A stretch of 64,000 nucleotides of DNA from Diphasiastrum complanatum (taxonomy: Eukaryota > Streptophyta > Lycopodiopsida > Lycopodiales > Lycopodiaceae), in assembly GCA_029204225.1 (NCBI GenBank), contig CM055097.1:14017221-14081220 (forward strand), given 5' to 3'. The position numbers were made by a program, and so were the translations under genes. The notes under the pieces are model-generated. The model had not been told where the DNA came from. It saw only the letters and a list, made by a program, of their open reading frames with translations, and did no database searches. Below are positions 33,214-45,757 of the stretch, one piece after another. Each line of letters opens with the position of its first letter. Position 1 is the first letter of the stretch.

Positions 33214-33478
33214 GAGAATGTGAAAGAGAGTGAGAGATCCAAGATGATGGGGCAAGGGAGATAGAAGAATGTGAACGGAGAAGAGAGCAAAAATATTGCG
33301 GAAGGCAGTTCTCCCATTCTAATCAACTGTTAAATGCAAAAACAATCTAATAGACAGCTTATGATAAATGTAATCACAACTTTAAGTGTTCTAATTGCCC
33401 AATAGGATCTTAAAAATTAATTCATACTCTGAAACAAAAGGATAGTCCGCCGAAAAGATTAGAGATGGTTTGTGTGTG

Positions 33479-34510
33479 GTACTACTAAAATCAGATTCAA
33501 CGTGATTTTGAAGGAAATGGAAGAGTAGTATGATAACGCGAGTTCCTCAGGCGTCAAAGATAGCCATCGTCTGATTAGAAACTGAGGAGTCGTAGATGTT
33601 CGTGTTCTGATCAGAGTGAGTAAACAAGCGCGATCAAACAACAATGAAAGTGCATTCAATCACAACAAGCATTCATCTACGTTGTACACAGATAAAAACA
33701 AGCTGCTGTTGTATTACACTGAAGCACAATACAAAATAACAATTACAACCAAAAATGATGACATAATTGGGAGCTCAAATAATGTGTCTCATGGATGGAG
33801 CAACACATAATCTGTGCTTGGATGATCTATTTATAGACTTCATCCGTGTATTAATTACATTCAATGCTTGTCACCTAATTAGGAAAGCCGTTGTACTTGG
33901 AAGTGTATGGCTTCTGTGACAACTATACATAGTATTTACGGTCAATAATTCAGCATCGTTGACGCGGACGAGGAGGGCGCTGGAACGTTCCTCGTTTATT
34001 TTAGACGACCTTCAGGATTTTTCTCTCTCTTCGCATTTTTTGCAAAGAGCCGAAGGTGTGTTTAAAAAACCAGTGGTGTCTTCAAAACAGTCTAACGCAT
34101 GAAAATTAGATGACCTTCGAGATTTCTCTCTCTGCGCATTTTTTGCAAAGAGCCGAAGGTGTGTTAAAAACAGTTAAACTTTTGAACTATGCAAATGTCG
34201 CATTTCGGGAAAATGCGAAAATGCCAAAGCTGTTGAAAAAGGTAATGCATTTTTGCAGACTTGTTCTAAATGCAAGTTTTGTGGAAGTCCTTGAAGATGG
34301 CCAAGTCTTCAATGACTTCAAGTTATTAAACTTGAGATTTGAACTTTGAAATTATGACAGGATTGGTTACCCTTTGCTGGAGATCAGCTGAAAGTCCATT
34401 GTAAGTGTTCTTCAAATATATTGGCTATCTAAGTTTGTGATTCCTGAAGGTATCATATGAGCAGACGTAGAACCAAAGTTGGTTCCACCTGATCCATCAA
34501 TAAACATGCA
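33479..34510 (-). repeat. LTR-like dispersed repeat, copy 2
   Basis: Matches 2930-4154 from TACTACTAAAATCAG to AATAAACATGCA, with deletions of several tens of bases in the GAAGG-rich middle. The minus-strand TATAAATAG box is conserved (33827-33835). Here no pol sequence is attached, so it may be a solitary LTR or a terminal fragment. Confidence 0.65.
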
Positions 34511-35369
34511 TGTGATGTAATAACATATTCGTTATTTTGACATATATGATGTATAACTACAAACCATATTACTGATCTTGCCACCATATATCATATTTGT
34601 TTTTTGCATATTTTGAATATCCCATGTATAAAAGAATTTTAAGAATATCATGATTTTCACATGTATATATAAATCATACTATTTTTCATGCCTCCATATA
34701 TTTATTGTGTTTGCTTTTATTGTATTCATGCTTTGGATTGCAGATTGAATATTAAATCGGTTTATGATTTTTACATAGTTGTACAAGTCATATTACTATG
34801 ATTGATCAATGTGCCGAGTCCTATAAATATTGAAGATTATATAATTTTTATCGATTGGTATTTAGCTTGGTATCTATTTTGATATTTCCTTCGATATTTT
34901 CACCAATCACCTTCATAAATAATGAGGTTTATTCTGTCAGAAATGATGACAACAATTATCGACAGTCATGTCAATATCCCATAATCTTGTGGACCAGATT
35001 ATGGCTATTTTTCCAAAAACGATTGAAAAATGGCCATTGTGTTGTGGCCTACAAGTCAAGTTAGTAGTCTCTTGAGACACGTGTTCCATGGTTGGCATGT
35101 TGGCCTTTGTGTTTTGATGTTAATTTGGTTGTGTAAGTCACTTAACGCAAGAAGCATTGTACAATGGTTGCCTTTTATTTATTTTATTGATTGGTTGGAT
35201 GCAAAAATACGTTGTGTGTGGTGATGTCAAGAACACAATTGATCATGATCATGATAATTATTGTTATGTCGTATATTATTACATTTTGGTTTTCACTATT
35301 ATAAATGGCCTTTGTAGTTGATATGTAAGCAATTCCATGTGATGATAAGCATATATTCATGAAAATATA
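34511..35369. other. AT-rich spacer, no recognised gene
   Basis: Very AT-rich sequence with short ORFs only. No repeat partner, RNA gene or domain was recognised. Confidence 0.6.
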
Positions 35370-35815
35370 TTCAGATTTTGGTTTGACCATATGATTTCGG
35401 ATGGTCTGTAGAACTCATACTTAAAGTTGTTTCCAACTTTTCAAACTCTACTTGTCAAAAATTATCAATAAATTTTGGGTCACGGTCACTGACAATATCG
35501 CAAGGCAGCCTGTATAGTCAAGAAAGCTTCTCAACAAAAAGTGAGCTAGTTCTGAAGCTTTAACAATAGTTTTTGTTGGGATAAATTGAGCAAACTTCGT
35601 AAGTCTGTCAACAATGACCCAAATCGAATCGTGGCCCTTCCCTGTATGTGGAAGCCCAACCATAAAATCCATAGATATACTTTCCCACTTTCCGGTAGGA
35701 ATATCTAAAGGATGTAATAGGCCACTAGCTTTTAGCCTCTCTGCTTTATTTAACTGGCACTTACCACATTCAAATACATAGGCCTCTACTTGACTTTTCA
35801 TCTTAGGCCACCAGA
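35370..35815 (-). pseudogene. Ty3/gypsy integrase fragment
   Basis: The minus-strand frame reads VEAYVFECGKCQLNKAERLK, SGLLHPLDIPTGKWESISMD, FMVGLPHTGKGHDSIWVIVD and RLTKFAQFIPTKT. This is the zinc-binding tail and core of a chromovirus-type gypsy integrase, with the first catalytic Asp in SMDF. Near 35500 the frame shifts; the alternate frame continues IVSDRDPKFIDNF (second Asp) and, past a stop, STDHPKSYGQTKI near the catalytic Glu position. RT upstream and everything downstream are missing. Confidence 0.85.
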
Positions 35816-36607
35816 ATCAGCTAGATTGTGGTTGGGCCATAACTTCTACAATTCTTCAATCATGGTATATACCTCAAAATATTCCATGAAGAATACGGTA
35901 ATTTCAAAGATTTTATTAGAATTATTTTCAAATAAAAATCTCAAAGCCTATAACAAGGGAACCTCTAAGGCTTATACCATTGGCAATCAACACCCAAAAG
36001 CCTCGCGACGCTGACCAGCCTCACATTTATTATTTTGGCTTCTTTTTTTTTAAAACCAAATTACTAATTACGTTGGAAACCCTCCACTCTCTTAAAGTGC
36101 ATTTTCGTAGCTCCCCTCAAGATTTCAATGCTAAAAAACATGAGATTTTTTGTACTACTAACTTGTGTATTTTTGTGGTTCACCTTGGTGGAGAGAGAGT
36201 GATTTTCTTGCAAGGCATGGGAAAACTATTCATCTGGATAATTGGAGTGCAATAGTTGTATTCACGCTGCATTTGTGCTCTAGGTAATGGCCATTGACCC
36301 AAACAATCGAGTGATGGAGACCACGAGCTGCGTGGGGACCGGATTATGTGTCAATATAATGGTCCAACCAACGGAACATCATTAGACAAAGGCAATTATG
36401 TGTTTGTATGGAATTTTGTAGTAGTTGACAACATGGTTTATAAAATGAATGTTGTAGGAAAAAGTAATAATTGGGTAGTAAATGATAATAGTATTGATTG
36501 TATATGAGATGGTTTTAATTCGTAATTGGAATGTCACAAAAGACTTTCTAATGTGCTCCAATGATCTTCATGGTAGATTTAAGTGACACTTCATGTGATG
36601 TGATGTG

Positions 36608-36668
<61 letters not shown>

Positions 36669-36957
36669 GACTTAAGTTCCAAGGTGTGTAATAGGTAGGT
36701 AAATGGTTGCTTGATTGATGTGTGTGTGTGTGTGTTTTGGGGGGGGGGGGCTCCAATAAAAAGAAGCTTACACCTCAAGTTTGCTCCTTTATGTCCCAAA
36801 GTTTAAGAAAGTAATTTTATGCTCTTTGGTGCCAACTCCCATAGGGTTATGAGTGGGTGGGTAAGTAATTATGATCCTTGTCCATTATTGCAACTATTAT
36901 ATAATATGGTTATGGTTATGGTTGTCCATTTCTATGATTTTTTTAGGTCATGTACTA
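35816..36957. other. spacer with microsatellites, no recognised gene
   Basis: No domain-bearing ORF. It contains a (TG)n run at about 36609-36646 followed by (AG)n to 36667, a second (TG)n run at 36718-36735 and a run of 12 G at 36739-36750. Confidence 0.6.
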
Positions 36958-37157
36958 GGTATCGTTCATCAGGAGCTGGGCTACTACGTGTAGCAGGCTA
37001 GTTGCGGGACGTAGCAAGAGAGATATAAACGGTCAAGATCTAAATCTATTTACAAGCCTCCAATATGGAACATAATCAAACTTCTCTTAACCAATGACGT
37101 AATGCCACATGTACACTATCACTCCTCACGAGTGCTACCGCAGCCAACTTTCTATCT

Positions 37158-37162
<5 letters not shown>

Positions 37163-37204
<42 letters not shown>
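37163..37204. repeat. (AG)n microsatellite
   Basis: About 42 bp of AG dinucleotide just left of the SINE target duplication. Confidence 0.95.
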
Positions 37205-37206
<2 letters not shown>

Positions 37207-37208
<2 letters not shown>

Positions 37209-37418
37209 CAAGAATCAATTCTTTTTTTTTTTTATAGAGAGTTATGTCACTAGTGGGTTATACACAATATATACAGCCTGGCCATGCCATGTGGGCAATG
37301 TCAAGTGCGAAGCAAGCTCCTTACAATGTCACTACGCAGCGGCTGGGATTTGAGCCTGCTGGTCGCAGTCAACCACTCTATCCAAGCACCACGCTGCGAT
37401 GGACAAGGATCAATTCTT
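37207..37418 (-). mobile_element. tRNA-derived SINE with 17-bp target duplication
   Basis: The direct repeat GACAAGRATCAATTCTT occurs at 37207-37223 and 37402-37418 with one mismatch. Between them the minus strand starts with a tRNA-like head, GTGGTGCTTGGATAGAGTGG (A-box-like), then GCTCAAATCCC (B-box-like). It continues with an unrelated body and ends in a poly-A run next to the left duplication. The insert is about 178 bp. This is the standard form of a SINE copied by a LINE machinery. The B box has one departure from consensus. Confidence 0.82.
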
Positions 37419-37676
37419 ATAAGATTTCATGGAGAATGTTTATAGAGATACATAGCAATTTTGAGCATTGATAGCGGACATGTGGCATTATGTTGCTGGT
37501 TAAGAGAAAATTGATTATGTTCCATAGTGGAGTTGCAAACATATTTAGATATTAATCATATATCCATCTGCTACATCATATTGTATCCGACGGTGGGCTA
37601 CAGCTTGTAGTTGTATTCTCGGCTCCAGCAGCTCAGCGTGCTACCAGGAGTAACCCACCTGGGGATGAACGATACC

Positions 37677-37938
37677 AGTCCAAAGATACATATTGAGGTC
37701 CATGTTATCAAGGCGATCGTGCGACGGGAGAGATGGTAGATAACTTTTGTTTTCTTGGAATTAGCCGTGCGGATCGGGGAAATGCGCAGCAAAACATGAA
37801 TATGGACGTTTTGAAATCTTGTTTTTCGTATTCTGACGTAGCATCAATTTTGTAGCCGTGTTTGCATGCTATTGCTGGAGCTGAAGCTCCCCCTATGCAG
37901 CTGATCAAGTTCGGGATCTCCATTCTAGTCAGGTCTGT

Positions 37939-37996
<58 letters not shown>

Positions 37997-38750
37997 GAGT
38001 ACAAATTATATCTAGTTAAATTATGAAATGGATGACATTTCTAGTGATGAACAAGTTTCGGGCTATACCAGCTGCAATTGCTCCTCCGATCGTTGCGCCC
38101 TATAAGAAGCACTGGCCTATTTGCCTGAATATTTAAAAATGGCTGTCATTTGGCATCATAAGTTCCACAACGCACAAAGGTTGGAAGATTGAATCATCCT
38201 GAGGTGTTTAGTAGTACATATTGAGATAGGCATTTCCTCTTGAAGGGACGAAGTTTGCCAAGCAGTCAATATTTGCGAATTTTGGTGCTAACTCTTTACG
38301 TGGAAAATGCAATCAGTGATGTAAGGATGTTGTGAGATTTTAAGATCGTAATAACAAGGCGCTGCTGTTGCAAGTTTTTGAGGATCCATGCACATCATGT
38401 TACGATTATCTCTGAAGGCCAATGAAATGGAATATTTCTTCTGTCTAAATCTATAACTAGCTGCAACTGCAGATTGTTCGAAGAATGCCAGCAAGCAGTT
38501 ATTTCAGAAGTATGGAACCATTCGTGGAACATATTACATTTTATATGATTTTTATTTGTCTGATTTTCACATTTTCCTGCTTCTCTTTGCAGCACTTGGG
38601 TGGAACTGGGTGTATCTATCATTTTTCCCTGGACCTTTGGTACAGAAACTAGTACTATCCCTTTCCAATCTTCTCTTCCTTGTTCTAGTGATGACTTTTA
38701 CGAGCACTGAAGATTGCGTGGCAAAAACGTAGACGAGGAGAAATAAAACG
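37677..38750. other. upstream region of the GT47 gene
   Basis: About 1.1 kb between the TIR element and the start codon. It contains a (CT)n tract and AT-rich sequence. A TATA box or 5' UTR edge cannot be fixed by eye, and no separate gene is supported. Confidence 0.5.
37940..37994. repeat. (CT)n microsatellite upstream of GT47 gene
   Basis: About 55 bp of CT dinucleotide, about 760 bp before the start codon. CT tracts near plant promoters and 5' UTRs are common; a role here is not shown. Confidence 0.9.
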
Positions 38751-41700
38751 ATGTTCAAGGTTTTGTTGCTGATAGTAAGTATGGTAGGCGTCTCCACTCT
38801 GCTTACAAGTTCATATCATACTGGATCTCTCTCAGACCCCATCTACTACTTGCATCAAGATGATGATAGCACTATAGGAAGGCAACTCATGAAGCTCAAT
38901 GCGGCAGTACCAACGCCGCATAAATTGTCAGGTCAGAGCCTACATTCTGTAGGAGATAATTCCACAAACAGGTTGTTTGATGAATCTACAGCAACAGGTG
39001 ATGCCGAATTTTCTCCTTCGTTTAATACCGAAAGGGAATGTGACAAAACGTTGAAGGTATTCATGTACGATCTTCCTCGAAGATTTAACCTAGGTTTACT
39101 CCGGACAAAGGACGCAAATCAAAGTTTGCCTTGGCCAGAGAATGACTTGCCTATTTGGGCAAAGTCTGGGCTTTCCAAGCAGCATAACGTGGAATATTGG
39201 ATGATGATGAGCCTCTTGGGTGATCAAACGTTGGGGGCAGAAAACAGATCAGCTGTGAGGGTAAAGGATCCGATAAACGCAGATGTCTTTTTTGTGCCTT
39301 TCTTCTCTTCCGTAAGTTTTAATATGCACAGTCACAAAATGAGGGATCCAGTCAGTACAGAACAGGACAAAAATTTGCAGGTAATCTCTTTCTCCAGGAT
39401 TCTAAAACACAACTTAATCTGTTTGTCATGCCTAGTTGCACTCTTGATCTGTTTAGTATATTATCGTTCTTTATACGGTACAACTTCTTTGATCAAGATC
39501 GCTCGCACCGCCGTTCAAGGATCAATAGCAAAGGATTATATTGCGGTCAGAAAATTAATGTAGTTACGTCTTTTACGGCAATTATGTCTTTTACTTTACA
39601 CAAAACTGCAAGAAACGAATGAGAGCCTATGCTGCACTTATTGGCAAACTGATTGGAAAAATATTTCACATCATCAATCCCCAAGGCTAAAGAATAAACA
39701 AGATAATTTTATTATTGCATCTTCTAATTGTGACAATGGATATAATACAAAGGATCTTGATTGACATTATAGTGAATGAAAGGTAAGCTGATTTTGATCA
39801 GAACACTGTTGGAAGGATAGAAAGTCTACATGCTTAAGCAGCACAGCAATAAATTCCATATCTACAATCACACATTCCAACGTTCTTTATGTTACTGCCA
39901 GACTCAATATGATATTATGAGTGCATCCTCAAAAAAAAGCTCATATCATGACGAAACTATCTAGTGTGCAAATTCCTCTCAGCTTTCATCCAGCGATTTT
40001 CAGCTAGCCTAAGGCCCTTCATCGTAGAAATTCGGACTTACAGTCTTACACTCGTGACTCTACATGATGTATTCGTCTGCAGGCGGAGCTTGTCGAATTC
40101 CTGACAGCATCAAAATGGTGGCAGAGATCTGGAGGTCGCGACCATGTTATAGTCATTCATCATCCAAATGCATTTAGATTTTTCAAAGATCGTCTAAATG
40201 CATCAATATTCATCGTTGCAGACTTTTGGCGCTTTTCTAAAAGAGTGGCACGGCTTAGTAAAGATGTTGTAGCACCATACACGCATATGGTGTCAACTTA
40301 TCACGAAGATGAGGCTGAAGACCCCTTTGGATCGAGAACAATTCTGCTGTTTTTTCAAGGAAGAATTTTCAGAAAAGATGTGAGCCCCATCTGAACAGCA
40401 ATGCACTGTAACAATGAACTTATTGCTGGCTAATTAGCAAAGAATTACTCAATTTTTTTTCAGAATTATGTTTAGCATTAGCAGTTCAAATCAGATCCAT
40501 CAGACACAAATAGATATTTTTCAGCCAGACAGAAAAATATAAAAGCAATGTAATGCTGAATTGATTGCATGTAAATTGTGAGATGTCTCAAACATGTATT
40601 GAAAAGAGTTTTAGCTGCAATACATTCTTAATTATACGGGATTGTACTAGGCTGACCCCTTATAATCCAGATCATGTTTGTGATATATGTATACATGTGT
40701 ATAAATATATAAATGTATAAGTACTGAGGACACTCTTGGTTTTTGCAGGATGGATTTGTCCGTGCAAAATTGGCAAGGATCCTGAGAAGGACTGACGGTG
40801 TACATTTTCGAGCTGGCACGGCTACACCTAATGGTGTGGCAGAGGTAAAACCTAGTGATGGTCACATTATACAAGAACGAGCGTTTTTTTGAGTTCTATG
40901 CTAGGGTGAGGTTAAACTCGACTCTATACCTATGTATTATTGAACGAGCAAGCGGCCAGAAGACATTCTGCTCGGTAAAAAGTCATTGGCCTGGAGAGAT
41001 TATGATTCTTTACCAAGTAGAATGTCATGTGCCCGGCTCATTCCATTGCGTAATACATAGTTGTTGCCTGACCATTATGCAGTAGAATTTGCATTTGAAA
41101 AACATAATCAACATTTTCGAAGATGAGTTTTTTTCATAGGACCATTATGAAGTAGAATTTGCGTCTGAAAAACATAATCAATGTTTAAAACAGTGGGTTG
41201 CCCATTCTACTTTTTAAGCAGTCTAAAAAATGGGCAAAAAATGCAACTATGCATTATGTATTACAGAAAGATCCATGGAGAATCTATTGACATTATGTTG
41301 CTTGAGTCATAGGCTAGGCCTTAGGGACCAAGCATGTGATTTCTTATTGGGCAAAATGACATCTCCCTAGGTTTCTTTCATTGCGTAATGGATAGTCTGG
41401 CTTATTTCACATGCCATTATGAAACAGAATCTGCATTTCAAAACAATAATCAGCTTCTCAAAAGCAAAAACTTTGGGGCGCAGGAGTATTGCTACCCATT
41501 CTACTATTTAAGCAATCTAAAAATTGGGTAAAAATTGGGCAAAAAAATACTAAGTATGGGAAGACCAACCTATATACCATCGATCCCTATGTACTACAAA
41601 CTCAAATGCCACATTGCATAGGTTATTATCTATGTGACAATCTTCTTTTAATATATTTGCACATAAGAAAATATGAGAGAGAGAGAGAGAATGTGGGCAT

Positions 41701-42277
41701 TGATATACAAAATGCATTTCGATTGTTTAGATTAGTGCACATTGTCATTTAAGATTTGTATTTTCAAAAATCCTAAAATCGGGTGTTGGTTGGGGATGTC
41801 ATTACCATCAAGAAGTGACATGTATTTGCATTTCTCCCATAGACAAATCTTGAAAATAGCCTAACATCTATATGAAGTTGTATGCAGCTCTTGAAGAAAT
41901 CAAGTGAATGCAAGCAATGAGCAACCATAAATTGAAATTAGGAGTTCAAAACTAAAAAATTGAGCTAGAAGATGGGAGATGATTGCCACAAGCCATTGTA
42001 AGATGAGACTTTTGTTTATAACAGAACTTACTACCTCCTATCCTATGCTTCTTTCTAGCAATTTTAGACATGTATGTGAGAACTAAGGGCAACCCTAGTA
42101 GAACCTTTACTATATTGTACAAAGATCTTCAGACTCCATGATGGATTGACCTTTTGGACTACCATAGGTCTTTTTGTGTCCTTCAAAGCCCACCCAAGAA
42201 CAATGTCAGAGGATGCTTGGACTTTTGATCAACCAAACTAGATAGAATCTATGTTTGTAATAAAGAAAATTGCACCC

Positions 42278-42318
<41 letters not shown>

Positions 42319-45300
42319 GCGTGTAACATAAATCTACACCTTCTTGAATCTCCAATATCGTCATCACCTTGTTGGATGCATTGGCTCCTCTTTTTGACAA
42401 TAAAGTTGAGAAGAAGTTAAATCAACATTATAGAGAGAGAATAATGTAAAAAAAAGTCCTTGAGATCTTTACCTTTCATAGTAGCCTGTGCTCCAAGCTC
42501 TTCAAGGGCAAAGACTTTCAAGCAAAAATGATGAAAAATGTCAAAAGTCACGTAATGACATTATATAAATGATTTTCATTTCAAATTTAATCACATTACT
42601 ACTTAGAGAACCTTCAACAATGGTCCAAAATGGAAGGCTATTGAAGATTTATATCTAATCTGTCAACTTAAAATGCTAGACAAAATAAAAGTCGTTGTCC
42701 AAAGCAAGAGAATCCACTTGACTCTAGTCAATTCAGGAATCAAATTTACCTCCCTTCCTCCTTCTAAAAGCCATGGCCCAACACAATATAGTGAGGCATC
42801 AATGAGCTAAAGTCATGACTTCCTTTACAATGATGCCCCTCTCATGGTCCAAGACTTATAACCTTACACTATGAGACCATATTTAGCCCCGGATCAAGAC
42901 ATCATATGATGGCCTATTGTCAAACTATAAAGAAAGTCATTGTTGAGCAAAGAGTAATCTTAGAAGCCCAACTTGATGAAGTCAATATACTTAATGCTCT
43001 CAAATTTCTACACAAAGAGAATATGCAAAGAAAGTGGTGTTACCCTTGACTGCTTCTTGGCCCAATTGAATATCTTAAAGCAAGACATGTTTAGCCTAGC
43101 TCTAATAGCCAACTAAAGTAGACAATCCCTTAAAAAAATGAGAGAAGGAGTGTATGCCTCACACACCTTACTTTCTAATCTCATAACTCAAGGAATTTAG
43201 ATCCGATCACTTTCTCCCCTAACCTTATTAATATTCATATGTCTTAACAAAGCTATCAGCTCCTCACCTTAGCCTTGATCTACGTTGTTCATCCTCCGTG
43301 TAAAATAAAAATGCCATGTCTACAAGAGCTCCCCCAACACTAAAATATGTTCAATTCTTGAATTTTAAGCACCAAAGGACCTAGCCTTTTGAAACTACTT
43401 ACCAAAATTATAACTAAAATGAAACTCTAAACTTTTATGAGGTGGCAAGGAGAAAACAACGTGAGTATAGATAAACCCTTATGTACTAAAAAATATTCAT
43501 CCTTAAGTCCAAAACACCTAGAGAGAGTGGGAAAAATTTTTGTAATAGATTTTCCAAAAACTTACATAGACCAATGAGGACACACTAAGTAAGTCATCCT
43601 AAAAAATGAACTATCTTTGAAAGATAATGTAGGACACTACTCTATAATGACCCAAACGATTTGAGCATGTAGCCAATCACAATTTCAAGGCGGAATACCC
43701 TCACATCCTAGCAATGACAAGAATTGGTTATTCCAAGGGGAAAGCAAAGGAGGGAAAATCACATACATGAAGAAGGTTGGGAGAGTAGAGAATAGTTCCT
43801 TTCCATGATTTGACACCAAATGGAATTATAATTAGCTTTCATGTTTTCAAGAGTTAAAATAAGTCCTCAAGGATAGCGTTTCAATTGGTTATATTGATTG
43901 ATGATATCATAAAAGACCTAGGTTCAATTTATGCAAAGAGAACATTTTAGAACAAATCATACTCAAAGTGGATACGTAACACAAAGGCTAACAATAAAAG
44001 ACATTTCATATGGCTAAAAAGTAGTAGTTTTAAGGACCTCATAGTTACGTATGTTGAAGGTAATAAATATTCATGATCAGTTGCTTATACCCATGTTTTG
44101 CAATGTTTATGTGAGAGCAATGGAAGGAGTTCCATCAAAAGTATTGAGTGCACTCACATCTACAAAAAAAAAAAAAATTCGGGTGAGGGGGGGGGAAGAC
44201 AGTACAACCAAGTAGAGGCAACAATGGAGGATGGGATGATAGGAAAGTAAATCGTCACATATATGTTTTATTTTGTATTAATGCTAAAAATAAGTAGAAG
44301 ACATTAATAATAGTCAATATAAGGATCCGACAAACATGACCATCATACCAATATACACAATTGCTTGAAGCTCGAAAATTTGACCATCGTACCATATGGC
44401 ATGGGCCATTCAATTTTGGGCTTGAATATTTCAATGATCTTATGCTTGTCAATAACCTTGACACAATTCAAAACTACTTCAGTTAATATTTGAGTTGGTT
44501 ATTGCTCCTATTGTTGCCATGTGGCATCTTCGCATAGGTCAATTATGTATCTTAATGGACATTGGTTGACAAATTACGTAAACTCATCTAGTGAATGACA
44601 TTAAAATAAATCTAGAACCACTCATGTGAGATTTGCTAGATGGTTTTAGGTGATTTGCCTCCCAATGATTATTTAAATTACCCACTCCATAATCTCATAA
44701 ACAAGCTCTTAAAAATATTCCAATTCTGAAATGCTTCTTGGTTTCCAAGAGGAGGCTCGAACTTGGGACCAAAGAAACTTTGGATGGATGCCAAGCTAAC
44801 CAGCTAAGCCAACTGAAATGCTTCTTGGTTTCCAAGGAGAGGCTCGAACTTGAGACCAAAGAAACTTTGGATGTCAAGATAACCAATTGAGCCAACACCC
44901 TTAACTAGCCAACTGAAATGCTTCTTGGTTTCCAAGGGGAGGCTTGAAATGCTTCTTGGTTTCCAAGGGGAGGCTCGAACCTGCGACCAAAGAAATTTTG
45001 GATGTGAAGCTAACCAAGTGAGCCAACCCCTCATGATAGCCAACTGAAATGCTTCTTGGTTTCCAAGGGGAGGCTCGAACCTGGGACCAAAGAAACTTTG
45101 GATGCCAAGCCAACCAACTGAGCCAACCCCGTTGGGTTAGCCAACTGAAATGAAACTACAAGCATGTTAAAGCTCCTATGAACTTGTCACTTTTGAGTAC
45201 AATAAAGCTTACAAATTCTATAGTTTTTGATGAAAATACAAATTCAATTCGAGATGATCAGCTTGAAGTTTGGACAATCAAAAGTCCGTAGAATTGCCAT

Positions 45301-45757
45301 TTAAAGTGGGCTATGCTTCCCTTGATCGATATGGTGACAGGTAACAAAAGGGATGCGCTCATCAAAGTTTTGCCTGCACCCAGCAGGAGATACACCCTCT
45401 GCTTGCAGACTATTCGATGCAATTGTGAGCCACTGTGTGCCAGTCATAGTGAGCGATCGCATTGAGCTTCCATTTGAGGATGAACTCGACTACAAGGAGT
45501 TTTGTCTATTCTTCTCTGTGGCAGATGCTCTCAAGCCTGATCATCTCTTACGCCACCTGCAAAACTTTGACAAAGACCTCTGGTTGAAGATGTGGCGGAG
45601 ATTGAGAGAAGTTTCACACCATTTCGAGTACCAATATCCTCTGAAAAAAGATGATGCAGTGAATATGGTGTGGAAGCAAGTTCGTGGAAAACTTCCAGCT
45701 GTGAAATTAGCAATTCACAGAAGGAGCAGGTTAATGATTCCTGACTGGGGAGGATGA
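38751..45757 (+). CDS. exostosin-family (GT47) glycosyltransferase, four exons
   Basis: Exons 38751-39380, 40083-40379, 40749-40844 and 45341-45757 all join in phase 0 at GT/AG introns and give 479 codons. Residues 2-20 form a hydrophobic signal anchor, as in type II Golgi proteins. The GT47 exostosin domain follows: [12 protein letters not shown] (exon 1), [33 protein letters not shown] and [12 protein letters not shown] (exon 2), [14 protein letters not shown], and in exon 4 [36 protein letters not shown]. The layout resembles plant arabinosyltransferase ARAD1-type proteins, which build cell-wall pectic arabinan in the Golgi; the exact substrate is inference. Start: first ATG before the anchor. 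No stops or shifts were seen, so it is probably functional. Intron 3 is about 4.5 kb and repeat-filled; introns 1 and 2 are 702 and 369 bp. Confidence 0.9.
41040..41565. repeat. degenerate repeats in GT47 intron 3
   Basis: Modules with CATTGCGTAAT, then CCATTATG-AGTAGAATTTGC and AAAAACATAATCA occur near 41046, 41142 and 41383-41450. A second module (CATTCTACT-TTTAAGCARTCTAAAAA, then TGGGCAAAAAA) occurs near 41200 and 41497. This suggests an old partial duplication of about 300 bp. Confidence 0.55.
42279..42316. repeat. 38-nt poly-C tract in intron 3
   Basis: An uninterrupted run of 38 C (CCCT just before it, TCGC after). It could form four-stranded structures on the complementary strand or reflect an assembly or sequencing length error. 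Confidence 0.9.
44728..45150 (-). repeat. tandem tRNA-like (SINE-head) units in intron 3
   Basis: Five units start at 44728, 44815, 44915 (truncated), 44946 and 45046, with a partial sixth edge at 45147; spacing is 87, 100, 31, 100 and 101 bp. On the minus strand full units carry TGGCTCAGTTGG (A-box consensus) and, about 32 nt later, GGTTCGAGCC (B-box consensus), then TTGGAAACCAAGAAGCATTT. This is the internal promoter pattern of tRNA genes and tRNA-derived SINEs. A proper cloverleaf is not evident, so these are tRNA-related repeats, not tRNA genes. Confidence 0.65.

Larger units (their letters stand above)
36958..37676. mobile_element. TIR (MITE-like) element with nested SINE
   Basis: The arms 36958-37118 and about 37478-37676 are imperfect inverted repeats. 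Ends are GGTATCGTTCATC and GATGAACGATACC. Inner matches include ATGGAACATAATCAA, CTCTTAACCA and AATGCCACATGT. The interior holds a (GA)n run and the SINE at 37224-37401, but no transposase. A target duplication could not be fixed, so the superfamily is not assigned. Confidence 0.7.

Noticed and set aside
36548-36799. Thr-His repeat ORFs
   Set aside because: They are frames through the (TG)n/(AG)n microsatellite.
39381-40082. Read-through of GT47 exon 1 into intron 1 (stop at 39563)
   Set aside because: A good GT donor at 39381 and in-phase continuation at 40083 with family motifs show that it is an intron.
42206-42400. Poly-Gly ORF
   Set aside because: It is only the translation of the 38-nt poly-C run inside an intron.
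44695-45113. Overlapping minus ORFs with repeated Trp/Ser-rich text ([16 protein letters not shown])
   Set aside because: They are frames through the tRNA-like tandem units; base-level repeat structure explains them better than a protein.
44728-45150. True tRNA gene cluster
   Set aside because: Boxes A and B are good, but acceptor and anticodon stems do not pair convincingly by eye.
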